A stretch of 17,296 nt of DNA from an uncultured Acetatifactor sp. (GCA_934394515.1 CAKRRU010000050.1:1-17296), one strand, 5' to 3'; shown: positions 1 to 7,904, counted from the stretch's first letter. The notes: generated by a model not told the origin, from the sequence alone. Translations and numbers: made by a program.

Positions 1-791
1 ACTTCCAATCCCAGATATTCCTTGGCAACATATACCAGAGAACGACGGGTGATGGAAGGAAGGATACTGTCGGACTTCGGAGTTACGACCTTGTTGTCCT
101 TGGTAACGAACAGGAAGTTCGCTCCACCGGTCTCTTCTACCTTGGTACGGGTAGCAGCATCCAGATACATATTCTCATCGTAGCCTTCCTTGTGAGCGGA
201 TACGATTGCATGTAAGCTCATGGCGTAGTTCAGACCAGCCTTGATATGACCGGTTCCGTGAGGTGCCGCACGGTCGAAATCGGTGACACGGATGGTAATC
301 GGCTTTGCGCCGCCCTTGAAGTAAGGTCCTACAGGAGTGCAAAGGATACGGAACTGATACTCATCAGCAGGCTTTACACCGATAACAGGGTTGCTGCCGA
401 ACATATAAGGACGTATATACAGAGTTGCACCGCTGCCGTAAGGAGGTACAAATGCATCGTTTGCCTTAACCGTCTGGGTAACAGCTTCTACGAAACGCTC
501 CTTGGGGAAAATAGGCATTTCCAGTCTTGCTGCGGAGGACTCCAGACGCTCACCGTTCAGATCCGGACGGAAAATTACAATATGACCATCTTCTGTGGTA
601 TAAGCTTTCAGACCTTCAAATACAGTCTGTGCATACTGAAGTACACATGCACACTCATTCAGTACAATGTTAGGATCCTGGGTCAGCTGACCGTCATCCC
701 ATTTGCCGTCTTTAAAATAAGACACATATCTGTAATCAGTAGGGATATAACCGAAACCGATATTACCCCAGTCAATGTTTTTCTTTTCCAT
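1..791 (-). CDS. ilvE: Branched-chain-amino-acid aminotransferase, type II (3' end outside the window)
   Basis: PLP-dependent fold-type IV transaminase that interconverts Leu, Ile and Val with their 2-oxo acids in the cytosol. It starts MEKKNIDWGNIGFGYIPTDY, with an AAGGAA ribosome site about 8 nt before the ATG at 791-789. The 263 visible codons run through the small N-terminal domain and into the PLP domain. HGTGHIKAGLNYAMS carries the expected Schiff-base lysine (K184), and an ETGGANFLF segment typical of the family follows. The family is usually about 340-360 residues, so roughly the last quarter is missing only because the window ends. It has its own promoter-like sequence (863-891) and is separated from folA by 244 bp, so it is probably a separate transcription unit. 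I see no T-box leader. Identification is firm. Confidence 0.95.
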   Translation of the reverse strand, partial: MEKKNIDWGNIGFGYIPTDYRYVSYFKDGKWDDGQLTQDPNIVLNECACVLQYAQTVFEGLKAYTTEDGHIVIFRPDLNGERLESSAARLEMPIFPKERFVEAVTQTVKANDAFVPPYGSGATLYIRPYMFGSNPVIGVKPADEYQFRILCTPVGPYFKGGAKPITIRVTDFDRAAPHGTGHIKAGLNYAMSLHAIVSAHKEGYDENMYLDAATRTKVEETGGANFLFVTKDNKVVTPKSDSILPSITRRSLVYVAKEYLGLE

Positions 792-862
792 TTTGGTATT
801 CCTTCTTTCCTCGGTTTACAACTCTGCCTATTGATTTCTCTTAACAGAATCATTTGATTTTC

Positions 863-891
863 ATTATTATACCATTTTTAACAAAAGTCAA
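863..891 (-). promoter_or_regulatory. Probable sigma-A promoter of ilvE
   Basis: On the minus strand, TTGACT (886-891) is followed after 17 bp by AATAAT (863-868). An overlapping TATAAT (866-871) matches the -10 consensus better but would leave only a 14-bp spacer. It lies about 70 bp upstream of the ilvE start. Inferred from sequence only. Confidence 0.6.
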
Positions 892-994
892 TATACACAT
901 TTATGCTTTCTTGTAACGCTTTCAACGAAAATGTAGTTTATTTCTTTTTATCATACGATACGCAGATTAAATTCGCTACAATTTATTGTGTTCT

Positions 995-1028
995 GACAGT
1001 CCTCAACATGACACCGGTCATTGCTGTC
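995..1028 (-). other. Hairpin downstream of folA
   Basis: Arms GACAG (995-999) and CTGTC (1024-1028) enclose a tighter ATGAC-ACCG-GTCAT hairpin (1008-1021). It sits just past the folA stop codon, where a terminator would be expected, but there is no U-tract after it on the minus strand. It may be a weak terminator or a 3'-end-stabilising hairpin. Apart from this hairpin and the ilvE promoter, the 792-1035 gap shows nothing else I can support. Confidence 0.35.
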
Positions 1029-1035
1029 CGTATAT

Positions 1036-1530
1036 TCAGGATTTCTTCCTCTCATACTTTAAGAACTGATAGGTAATATCAAAGTAGACCTGTTCGTCGC
1101 TGTCTGCTGTGATCTCCCACTCGGGATCACTGTCCAGATCCGGGAAATAAGCATCTGCCTCATAGCTGTGGTCGATCTTCGTCACATGTGCCACATTACA
1201 ATAAGGCAGCATCTGACGGTAAATACTCTCTCCGCCGATGATATAAATTTTTTCCTCGTCATATTTCTTCAGTTCTTCCAGCAATTCTTCAATAGAGTGC
1301 ACCACGATTGCATCCTTGACCTGATAATTCGGATCTTTGGACAGAATAATGTTAGTGCGGTTCTTTAAAGGCATACCCTGCGGAAAAGTCTCCAAAGTCT
1401 TGCGTCCCAGCACCACTACCTTACCGGTGGTCTCCTCACGGAAATGCTTGTGATCGTTGGGGATGCGGATCAGCAGTTCGTTCTTGCTGCCGATCGCCCA
1501 GTTATTGTCTACTGCTACAATTAAATTCAT
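1036..1530 (-). CDS. folA: Dihydrofolate reductase
   Basis: NADPH-dependent reduction of dihydrofolate to tetrahydrofolate, the trimethoprim target. At 164 residues it is the normal chromosomal DHFR length. The N-terminal MNLIVAVDNNWAIGSKNELL matches the family start. The active-site acid is D26 in LLIRIPNDHKHF, followed by TTGKVVVLGRKTLETFP (cofactor and substrate region) and IYIIGGESIYRQMLP (nicotinamide-binding Gly-Gly loop). The position of the usual Trp (E. coli W22) appears to be Ile or Arg, from counting back from D26, so that part of the pocket is atypical. The start has a GAGG site 6 nt upstream. It follows thyA on the same strand with a 187-bp gap largely filled by the structured element at 1560-1716. 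Its substrate is the by-product of ThyA. Confidence 0.95.
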   Translation of the reverse strand: MNLIVAVDNNWAIGSKNELLIRIPNDHKHFREETTGKVVVLGRKTLETFPQGMPLKNRTNIILSKDPNYQVKDAIVVHSIEELLEELKKYDEEKIYIIGGESIYRQMLPYCNVAHVTKIDHSYEADAYFPDLDSDPEWEITADSDEQVYFDITYQFLKYERKKS

Positions 1531-1559
1531 GGTGTACCTCGTTTCTGTCTGATTTTAAA

Positions 1560-1716
1560 ATAATAACCGGTTTCTCCGTGCTTCGCACTCCCGAAACCGT
1601 ACTGATATTCGTATTCCGGGCTATCGCCCTACTTACTCATATCAGTTTGATCATCTCATAGCACAATAGCTTCGTCTGCAAGCAGACACGCTATTGTCTA
1701 TGGATGATCTTATTAT
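1560..1716 (-). ncRNA. Four-way-junction structured element, copy 1 (thyA-folA gap)
   Basis: Read on the minus strand, the element is closed by P1 (1710-1716 with 1560-1566, 7 bp). P2 is a long arm pairing 1703-1709/1649-1655, 1698-1702/1657-1661 and 1690-1697/1663-1670, capped by 1682-1687/1674-1679. P3 pairs 1639-1646/1601-1608 around a GGGC-GATA-GCCC hairpin. P4 pairs 1593-1599/1568-1574 around GTGC-GAA-GCAC. Junction linkers are 0, AA, A and G. A second copy lies at 2590-2749 with the same linkers and changed but still paired helices. It ends about 30 nt before the folA ATG. Whether it is a cis-regulatory RNA, a mobile repeat or both is unknown; I do not recognise it as a named family. 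Confidence 0.7.
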
Positions 1717-1717
1717 G

Positions 1718-2566
1718 CTATATTGCAATCGGAATATCCCTGATCTGCTCCCCTGTCTGGTAGCCTTCAAGCTTTACATCATCCGGTGTGAACTGATAGA
1801 AGTCCTTGATCTCCGGATTCAGCCAGAACTTCGGTGCCGGAAAAGGCGCTCTGCTGATCAGTTCCTTAATGGCATCCACATGGCGGTCATAAATATGTGC
1901 ATCCGCAATCACATGTACCAGTTCGCCCACATTCATATCACATACCTGTGCCAGCATATGAACCAATACCGCATACTGTACGACATTCCAGTTATTCGCC
2001 GCCAGCACATCCTGGGAACGCTGATTCAGAATCGCATTCAGGGTCAACCTGTCCTCTCCCTTTTTCTGGGTCACATTAAAAGTCATGCTGTAAGCGCAGG
2101 GATACAGATTCATCTCGTGCAGATCCTGATGCACGTAGATATTGGTCATGATACGGCGGCTGAAAGGATGATTCTTCAGATCATAGATCACACGGTCTAC
2201 CTGGTCCATCATGCCCTCTTTGTACTGATGCTTCACCTGCATCTGATAGCCGTAAGCCTTGCCGATAGAGCCATCCGCATCCGCCCACTCATCCCAGACA
2301 TGGCTGTTCAGGTCATGGATGTTGTTGGACTTGCGCTGCCAGATCCACAGCATCTCATCTGTGGCTGATTTCAGTGCCGTCCGGCGCAGGGTCAGAATCG
2401 GGAACTCCTTCGACAGGTCATACCGGTTCACCACGCCGAATTTTTTGATCGTATAGGCTGGAGTGCCGTCCGGCCAGTGCGGACGTACCTTTTCTCCCTC
2501 CGTACTGGTACCGTTCGTTAAAATGTCATTACACATATCGATAAAAATATGATCCGCTAAACTCAT
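1718..2566 (-). CDS. thyA: Thymidylate synthase (ThyA type)
   Basis: Methylates dUMP to dTMP using 5,10-methylene-THF and releases dihydrofolate. It has 282 residues. The catalytic nucleophile is C157 in MNLYPCAYSMTFNV, where most enzymes have PCH. Phosphate and dUMP contacts are in LNQRSQDVLAANNWNVVQYA (183-186 region and onward), followed by HVIADAHIYDRHVD and the C-terminal IRDIPIAI. The N-terminal TSTEGEKVRPHWPDGTPA and TDEMLWIWQRKSNNIHDLNS fit the longer clostridial branch. The ATG at 2566 is supported by AAGGAG 5 nt upstream. It sits between the metallo-hydrolase gene and folA, and each gap holds one copy of the four-way-junction element. It completes the dTMP/THF cycle with folA. Confidence 0.96.
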   Translation of the reverse strand: MSLADHIFIDMCNDILTNGTSTEGEKVRPHWPDGTPAYTIKKFGVVNRYDLSKEFPILTLRRTALKSATDEMLWIWQRKSNNIHDLNSHVWDEWADADGSIGKAYGYQMQVKHQYKEGMMDQVDRVIYDLKNHPFSRRIMTNIYVHQDLHEMNLYPCAYSMTFNVTQKKGEDRLTLNAILNQRSQDVLAANNWNVVQYAVLVHMLAQVCDMNVGELVHVIADAHIYDRHVDAIKELISRAPFPAPKFWLNPEIKDFYQFTPDDVKLEGYQTGEQIRDIPIAI

Positions 2567-2589
2567 GTTGTCTCCTTTTTATTCTTTCT

Positions 2590-2749
2590 AAATATAACCG
2601 GTTTCTCCGTGCTTCGCACTCTCGAAACCGTACAACCCTTCGTAATCCGGGCTATCGCCCTACTTACTCAGGATTGTTTACTTTCCTCATAGAAGGCACG
2701 TCTTGCCTGCGAGCAGGCATCCATGCCTTCTATGGGAAAGTTTATATTT
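2590..2749 (-). ncRNA. Four-way-junction structured element, copy 2 (metallo-hydrolase-thyA gap)
   Basis: P1 pairs 2742-2749 with 2590-2597 (AAATATAA/TTATATTT). P2 pairs 2735-2741/2680-2686 and 2724-2734/2688-2698, with apical 2713-2719/2704-2710. P3 pairs 2671-2677/2632-2638 (one G-U) around GGGC-GATA-GCCC. P4 pairs 2624-2630/2599-2605 around GTGC-GAA-GCAC. Linkers (0, AA, A, G) equal those of copy 1. The loops of P3 and all of P4 are almost identical to copy 1, while P1, the outer and middle P2 and the base of P3 differ with pairing kept. The 5' strand of P1 includes the stop codon of the upstream gene. The 3' side ends about 23 nt before the thyA ATG. Confidence 0.7.
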
Positions 2750-4340
2750 CCCATTTGTCGCACAGCGAATTGATCTGGTCTGCGAACTTCGCCATATCCT
2801 TGTTGGTCATAACGCCTTCGCTCTTTGTAACCAGTGCCAGCAGACGTCTTGCGGAGGCCAGCAGTCTCTCGAAGACACCGGTCGCAGGTTTTGTCTTCTT
2901 GACGGCAACAGGCTCTGCCTCATAGGCAAACTTATTACCTGCCAGGTCAAATTCCGTACCGCTGTAAGGTGCATACGCTCTCTGTCCGTATTCGATCTTC
3001 AGGCACTCGGTAAATGCGGTACATACGCTGTCCTCACCATGTACCACGAATACTTTCTTCGGCTTTTCTTCAAATGTCTGGATCCAGTCGATCAGCCCTT
3101 CTTTATCCGCATGTCCGCTTAATCCCGTAAGCTTCCGGATCTCCGCCCTTACCGAAACAGTTTCCCCGAACAGTTTCACCTCGTCAGCGCCCTCTACCAG
3201 AGCACGCCCTAAGGTTCCCACCGACTGATACCCTACGAATAAAATCGTACATTCCGGTCTCCACAGGTTGTGTTTCAAATGATGGCGGATACGTCCTGCA
3301 TCGCACATTCCCGACGCAGAGATGATGACCTTCGGCGTATCATCAAAGTTGATTGCTTTGGATTCTTCGCTGGTAATGGAAAGCTTTAACCCGGAAAATG
3401 CGATTGGATTGATGCCTTCTCTCACATATTCCATCGCTTCGTCATCAAAACAGTCAAAACGATTATTCTGGAACACACCGGTAGCTTCCACTGCCATGGG
3501 ACTGTCCACATATACCGGGAAATCCTCATGTCCTTTCACCAGACGCCCCACCTTGATCTTACGCAGGAAATACAGGATTTCCTGCGTACGGCCTACCGCA
3601 AAGGAAGGGATCACCACGTTGCCTCCCCGGTCTAACGTCTCCTGCAATACTTTCGTCAGTTCTGCCACATAATCCAGTTTATCCTTCGGATGCAGTCTGT
3701 CGCCGTAGGTGGATTCCATTACGACATAATCCGCTTCTTTTGTCGGTGTCGGATCTTTTAAAAGCGGCTGGTTCTTGTTGCCGATATCACCGGAAAATAC
3801 GATTTTCTTCGTATTGCCGTCTTCGGTCAGCCACACTTCAATACTTGCAGATCCCAACAGGTGTCCGATATCCGTAAATCTTATTTTTACCCCTTCACAG
3901 ACCTCGATCACGGTATTGTAGTGACAGGGCACGATTCTGCGGATCGCGCCGTCCGCATCTTCCATGGTATACAGTGGTTCAACCACCGCATTATTTGCCG
4001 ACCGCTTCGCCTTGCGGTTCTTCCACTCTGCTTCGGTTGTCTGAATATGCGCACAGTCACGCAGCATGATGCTGCACAGATCCGCTGTGGCATCTGTTGT
4101 ATAGATCTGTCCGCGGAACCCTCTGGCATACAGAAGCGGCAGAAGTCCCGAATGATCCACATGCGCATGGGTCAGAAATACATAATCAATCATGGATTCC
4201 GCTACCGGCAAAGGCACATTTTCAAAGACATTGATTCCCTGCTCCATACCGTAATCCACCAGGATATGTTTGCCTGCAACTTCCAGATAATGGCAGCTTC
4301 CGGTCACTTCATGGTCTGCCCCCACAAACACAAGTTTCAT
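2742..4340 (-). CDS. MBL-fold beta-CASP metallo-hydrolase with RNA-specificity domain
   Basis: Predicted cytosolic zinc-dependent ribonuclease of the CPSF73-like / TTHA0252-like group; the exact RNA substrate is unknown. It has 532 residues. Metal ligands are HAHVDH (58-63), H160 in DIGHLLGSASIE and D185 in FSGDIG. The beta-CASP insert has MESTYGDR (208-215), SGMCDAGRIRHHLKH (343-357) and GLSGHAD (406-412, H410), followed by the RNA-specificity segment to VVHGED. Residues after about 475 are a basic, alanine-rich extension of unclear role. The start has GGAGG 8 nt upstream. It lies 25 bp behind the ABC exporter gene, so the two are probably co-transcribed. Its stop codon lies in the closing stem of the element at 2590-2749. 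The family call is firm; an endo- versus exo-activity is not decided by sequence. Confidence 0.9.
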   Translation of the reverse strand: MKLVFVGADHEVTGSCHYLEVAGKHILVDYGMEQGINVFENVPLPVAESMIDYVFLTHAHVDHSGLLPLLYARGFRGQIYTTDATADLCSIMLRDCAHIQTTEAEWKNRKAKRSANNAVVEPLYTMEDADGAIRRIVPCHYNTVIEVCEGVKIRFTDIGHLLGSASIEVWLTEDGNTKKIVFSGDIGNKNQPLLKDPTPTKEADYVVMESTYGDRLHPKDKLDYVAELTKVLQETLDRGGNVVIPSFAVGRTQEILYFLRKIKVGRLVKGHEDFPVYVDSPMAVEATGVFQNNRFDCFDDEAMEYVREGINPIAFSGLKLSITSEESKAINFDDTPKVIISASGMCDAGRIRHHLKHNLWRPECTILFVGYQSVGTLGRALVEGADEVKLFGETVSVRAEIRKLTGLSGHADKEGLIDWIQTFEEKPKKVFVVHGEDSVCTAFTECLKIEYGQRAYAPYSGTEFDLAGNKFAYEAEPVAVKKTKPATGVFERLLASARRLLALVTKSEGVMTNKDMAKFADQINSLCDKWEI

Positions 4341-4365
4341 AAGCTCTACCTCCGTTTTGCAATCC

Positions 4366-6126
4366 TTATTTTAACGCATTTGCAGTTTCATAGAACTGAT
4401 AATAGATTCCTTTTTTCTCCATCAGCTGATCGTGGTTACCTTCCTCCACGATACCGTCGTCTGTCAACACCAGAATCCGGTCCGAATTGCGGATACTGGA
4501 TAATCTGTGCGCGATCGTCAGCGTCGTTCTTCCCTCCGATAACTCTCCCAGTGATTTAGCCACGGCAAATTCGCTCTCATTATCCAGTGCGGAAGTCGCC
4601 TCGTCCAGAATGATGATCGGCGGATTCTTCAAAAATACTCTGGCAATACTGATGCGCTGTTTCTGTCCACCGGACAGCTTCACACCGCGCTCTCCCACAT
4701 AAGTATCGTAACCGTCCTTCAAAGCCATGATGAAATCATGTGCCCCTGCACGCTTAGCTGCCTCGATTACCTCTTCTCTGTCTGCACCGGGGCGGCCGTA
4801 AGCAATGTTCTCGTAAATCGTACCGGAGAACAGATACACATCCTGTTGTACGATACCGATATTTCCACGCAGACTCTTCAGCGTAAAATGTTTCACGTCC
4901 TGTCCGTCCAGCAGAATCTTTCCTTCAGAGACATCATAAAATCTCGGAATCAGATTGCACAGCGTCGTCTTACCGCCGCCGGAAGGACCGACGATTGCCA
5001 CCTTTTCTCCCGCATGAATCTTCAGATTCAGGTTGGCAAACACCCGGTTATGATCATCCGGATATTCGAAGCTTACATCTTCGAAAGAGATTTCTCCCTT
5101 CGGATCTTTCAGCTCTATCGCATCCGGCTCGTCAAAGATCTCAATGTCCGCATCCGCGATCTGCAAAAATCTCTCAATACCGGTCATGCCTCTCTGGAAC
5201 TGCTCTGCGAATTCGATAATGCGGCGGATCGTTGCAATCAGCGTCGACACATACAGCATATATGCCACCAGATCTCCGGCCGCGATCTTTCCCTTTACCA
5301 TAAAAATACCACCGGCCACCAGCACTACCAGATACATCAGCCCATCGAACAATTTTACCGTAGTATTGAACGCCGCCATGTATCGATAGGTCAGCTTTTT
5401 GATATCCAGGAAAGTGCCGTTGTCCTTCTCGAACTTCACATTTTCCACTTCTTCGTTGGTAAACGCCTTGACTACTTTATGCCCCAGCAGACTGTCCTCG
5501 ATACGGGCATTCAATTCACCGATCTGGTTGCGCTGCTTGCGGAAAGCACTGCGCATCCGAAAATTCAGTATCATGCACACACCGCACATCAGCGGCACAC
5601 ACAGGAAGATCATCAGTGTCAGCGGCAGATTGATATTCGCCAGAATGATAAATGAAATGATCGTCTTGATCCCGGCAATAAAAAATTCCTCCGGGCAATG
5701 GTGGGCAAATTCCGTCACATCAAACAAGTCGTTGGTAATACGCCCCATGATCTGTCCGACTTTTGTATTATTATAATAAGTATTGGACAGCTTCTGCAGA
5801 TGATTATATGCATCTCTCCGCATATCTGTCTCAATCTTTGCTCCCATGACGTGTCCCATGTCCGCCATGTAGTAGCTGGCGACCGCGTCCACGATCCTGA
5901 GTGCAAAATAGAGTACACCCAGTGATAATATCGTCTTCACGGACAGAGACGCCAGATCCCTGAGTCCTTCGTTTGTAATATACCGCATGATCAATGGCAG
6001 CACCAGTTCACAGACTGTGGTCAGTGCCGCGCAGAACAGATCCATGCATAATGTAAATCTGTATTTTTTGAAATAAGGAGCAAACCGGTGAAAAAGTTCA
6101 CGGGTCGTATATTGTCTGTTATCCAT
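4366..6126 (-). CDS. ABC exporter, fused membrane and ATPase domains (homodimer type)
   Basis: Type IV (MsbA-like) ABC exporter half-transporter of 586 residues. Residues 1-320 carry about six membrane helices, with an ICL motif near NTYYNNTKVGQIMGRITND. Residues 345-580 are the ATPase: Walker A GPSGGGKTT (380-388), Q-loop QQDVYLF (427-433), signature LSGGQ (484-488), Walker B IIILDEA (504-510) with catalytic E509, and switch H540. All catalytic positions are intact, which fits a homodimer with two working ATP sites, unlike the pair at 11796-15298. The substrate cannot be read from sequence; lipid or drug export is typical. The ATG has AGAAGGAAT upstream and lies only 15 nt after the GGDEF gene, so these two and the metallo-hydrolase likely form an operon. 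Confidence 0.93.
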   Translation of the reverse strand: MDNRQYTTRELFHRFAPYFKKYRFTLCMDLFCAALTTVCELVLPLIMRYITNEGLRDLASLSVKTILSLGVLYFALRIVDAVASYYMADMGHVMGAKIETDMRRDAYNHLQKLSNTYYNNTKVGQIMGRITNDLFDVTEFAHHCPEEFFIAGIKTIISFIILANINLPLTLMIFLCVPLMCGVCMILNFRMRSAFRKQRNQIGELNARIEDSLLGHKVVKAFTNEEVENVKFEKDNGTFLDIKKLTYRYMAAFNTTVKLFDGLMYLVVLVAGGIFMVKGKIAAGDLVAYMLYVSTLIATIRRIIEFAEQFQRGMTGIERFLQIADADIEIFDEPDAIELKDPKGEISFEDVSFEYPDDHNRVFANLNLKIHAGEKVAIVGPSGGGKTTLCNLIPRFYDVSEGKILLDGQDVKHFTLKSLRGNIGIVQQDVYLFSGTIYENIAYGRPGADREEVIEAAKRAGAHDFIMALKDGYDTYVGERGVKLSGGQKQRISIARVFLKNPPIIILDEATSALDNESEFAVAKSLGELSEGRTTLTIAHRLSSIRNSDRILVLTDDGIVEEGNHDQLMEKKGIYYQFYETANALK

Positions 6127-6141
6127 TTTCTGTGATTCCTT

Positions 6142-7749
6142 CTATAAATATTTTCCCTTACACTGATAAAAGCGGAAGGTTCCCTTCTGCACCTTCTTCT
6201 GCTCATACAAAGTATTGTCCGCCGCCAACAGAAAATCCCATACTTTGTTGGGTTCCTTCGGAATGGCACAGACACCGCCCACGGAAATCGTAAGCCATGG
6301 TTCCACACAGGAATCTTCATTCGGAATCCTGCGTTCACGGATGCTTTCGCATAACTGTCCGGCTTTTTCCCTGATATAAGCTTCATCCCGGCCGTTCATG
6401 ACGATCAGAAATTCATCTCCGCCATAACGCGCCGCATAATCTTCCGGGAAACATTTCTTCAAGGTCTCCGCAACCGCACAGATACCCTCGTCCCCTTTGC
6501 CGTGCCCATAACGGTCATTGAGCTGCTTAAAATGATCAATATCCAAAAACAAAATACCCAGTTCTTTTTCATTCAGAAGGCAGTCTTCAAATGCCTCCTC
6601 CAGATAACGGTTCAGACTTCTCTTATTGTACAGGCCTGTCAATTCGTCGTGATCTGCCTGATAGAGCAGACGATTTCTCTTTTGTTCCTGTTCCCGTTGC
6701 TCTTCTTCCGCTGTCTGCAGACGCTTTCTGAGTTCCATCATATACATGACCTGATTATTTTCCGTCAGTTCCCAGCTTTCTTTCAGCTTGAAAAAGGTAT
6801 CGGCGCTTTGCCTGAATTCCTCAGTTGACATCTGATTGCTGCAATAGCGCAGGCGCAATGACAACAGTTGCAATAACAGACTCTTATTCTGTTCAATCGC
6901 AGCCTTCGGTTCCAGGCAATCCAGTACTTTTTCCATCTGTGCCACGTCCGCAGCTTTTTCGACATATTGCAACAGATTCTGGATACTGTCATACTCTGAA
7001 GAAACCTGTGCCATATCCTCCAATGCCGCAACAGCCTTTTTTACATGTTCTGCCGCCTGTTCACGGTCTCCCCGGCTGTCAGCCAGATGTGCCAGGAATA
7101 CATTCGTTGCAAGTCCGGTACCTTGCATGATCTCTGCACTCTTTCCTGTTTCTTCCAGCTTATGAAGTACTTCTAAAGCCTCCTTGTCCATCTTCAGGTG
7201 CAGCAGACAGCAGCCATACTCCGCCAACATTTTTCTGAAATTTATCTGACTGTAAGTACTATGATCACCCACCAGTTCAAATTCACGAATACATTCCGCA
7301 TAACAGCCGACAGCTCTTTCATAAGCTCCTATGAGATAATACGCATCAGACATATTGCCCAGCACAATGCTGTGTACCATTTTGTCATTATATTTTTCTG
7401 TATAGTCCAGTGCTTTATCATACTGTTCCATTGCCAGGGACAGGTTATTCTGCATATGTGCCACAATACCGATCATATTGTATACTCTGGACACATGCTG
7501 CTCCTGATCCGTACCGAGAAGACACCGGACGCTCTCATCCAGGTAATGCAGACACTGTTCCTGATTTCCCGTTGTCAGCTGATAAAAAGCAGCAAAATAG
7601 CAGATCCATCCATGAATCCCCTTATCCTCTTCCTCAGTCACAAAAGAAAGCGCCTCTGTAAGGGTCTCCCAGGTAAAAGGAATCCCATCGATCATTTGCT
7701 TATTCAGACATTCCGCTGTCTCGAGCAGCTGCTGTTTTTCAACACTCAT
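6142..7749 (-). CDS. TPR-containing diguanylate cyclase (GGDEF protein)
   Basis: Predicted cytosolic c-di-GMP synthase. With the ATG at 7749 it has 535 residues. About 1-340 is all-alpha with TPR-like repeats (for example NMIGIVAHMQNNLSLAMEQY and NMSDAYYLIGAYERAVGCYA). A charged coiled coil near 345-365 links to the GGDEF domain, which begins DELTGLYNKR at 368. The Mg ligand region is LFLDID (D403), and the active-site loop RYGGDEF is intact (443-447). The inhibitory RxxD site is absent: FPED occupies that place. There are no membrane helices, so the sensory input is probably protein-protein. An upstream in-frame ATG at 7827 would add 26 Cys-rich residues. However, it overlaps the best -10 box and lacks a ribosome site, whereas 7749 has AGGACGG at 7 nt. 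Confidence 0.9.
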   Translation of the reverse strand: MSVEKQQLLETAECLNKQMIDGIPFTWETLTEALSFVTEEEDKGIHGWICYFAAFYQLTTGNQEQCLHYLDESVRCLLGTDQEQHVSRVYNMIGIVAHMQNNLSLAMEQYDKALDYTEKYNDKMVHSIVLGNMSDAYYLIGAYERAVGCYAECIREFELVGDHSTYSQINFRKMLAEYGCCLLHLKMDKEALEVLHKLEETGKSAEIMQGTGLATNVFLAHLADSRGDREQAAEHVKKAVAALEDMAQVSSEYDSIQNLLQYVEKAADVAQMEKVLDCLEPKAAIEQNKSLLLQLLSLRLRYCSNQMSTEEFRQSADTFFKLKESWELTENNQVMYMMELRKRLQTAEEEQREQEQKRNRLLYQADHDELTGLYNKRSLNRYLEEAFEDCLLNEKELGILFLDIDHFKQLNDRYGHGKGDEGICAVAETLKKCFPEDYAARYGGDEFLIVMNGRDEAYIREKAGQLCESIRERRIPNEDSCVEPWLTISVGGVCAIPKEPNKVWDFLLAADNTLYEQKKVQKGTFRFYQCKGKYL

Positions 7750-7825
7750 CTTTGTACCGTCCTGTTTTTCGTTCCATGCTTTACACAAACTACAATGCTT
7801 GCAGCATGTGTTCCCCTTTGGAAAC

Positions 7826-7854
7826 ATTGTATTATTTTATAGCACAGTTCGCAA
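7826..7854 (-). promoter_or_regulatory. Promoter of the GGDEF-ABC-metallo-hydrolase operon
   Basis: TTGCGA (7849-7854), a 17-bp spacer and TACAAT (7826-7831) on the minus strand. Transcription would start near 7820, downstream of the ATG at 7827, which supports the shorter GGDEF protein. It implies a 5' leader of about 70 nt. Confidence 0.6.
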
Positions 7855-7895
7855 GTTATTTTCCACAATTAAATGTTTCCCTATGGTCAAAAAAA

Positions 7896-7904
7896 TGGTA
7901 GAAT
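7896..7904 (+). promoter_or_regulatory. Extended -10 promoter of the acyltransferase gene
   Basis: TGGTAGAAT has the TGn extension (7896-7897) and a TAGAAT box (7899-7904). The -35 region 17 bp upstream (TTTCCC) is poor, as is common with extended -10 promoters. It is divergent from the GGDEF promoter, with their -35 regions about 20 bp apart, so one bound regulator could affect both. Confidence 0.5.

Noticed and set aside
246..857. 203-residue plus-strand frame opposite ilvE
   Set aside because: It is the antisense of a clear ilvE gene and has no family features or ribosome site.
792..1035. T-box or other leader RNA before ilvE
   Set aside because: The likely transcription start leaves only a leader of about 65 nt, with no T-box core or terminator.
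1601..1646. Hammerhead-ribozyme-like CTGAT and GA segments in arm P3
   Set aside because: The required CUGAUGA and GAAA core and the three-stem layout are absent, and copy 2 does not keep the CTGAT part.
1560..2749. THF riboswitch in front of thyA and folA
   Set aside because: The four-way junction and conserved loops do not match the THF riboswitch core as I know it. Ligand control stays only a hypothesis.
7750..7827. Cys-rich 26-residue N-terminal extension of the GGDEF protein (CCKHCSLCK)
   Set aside because: The upstream ATG overlaps the -10 box, has no ribosome site and would probably lie before the transcription start.
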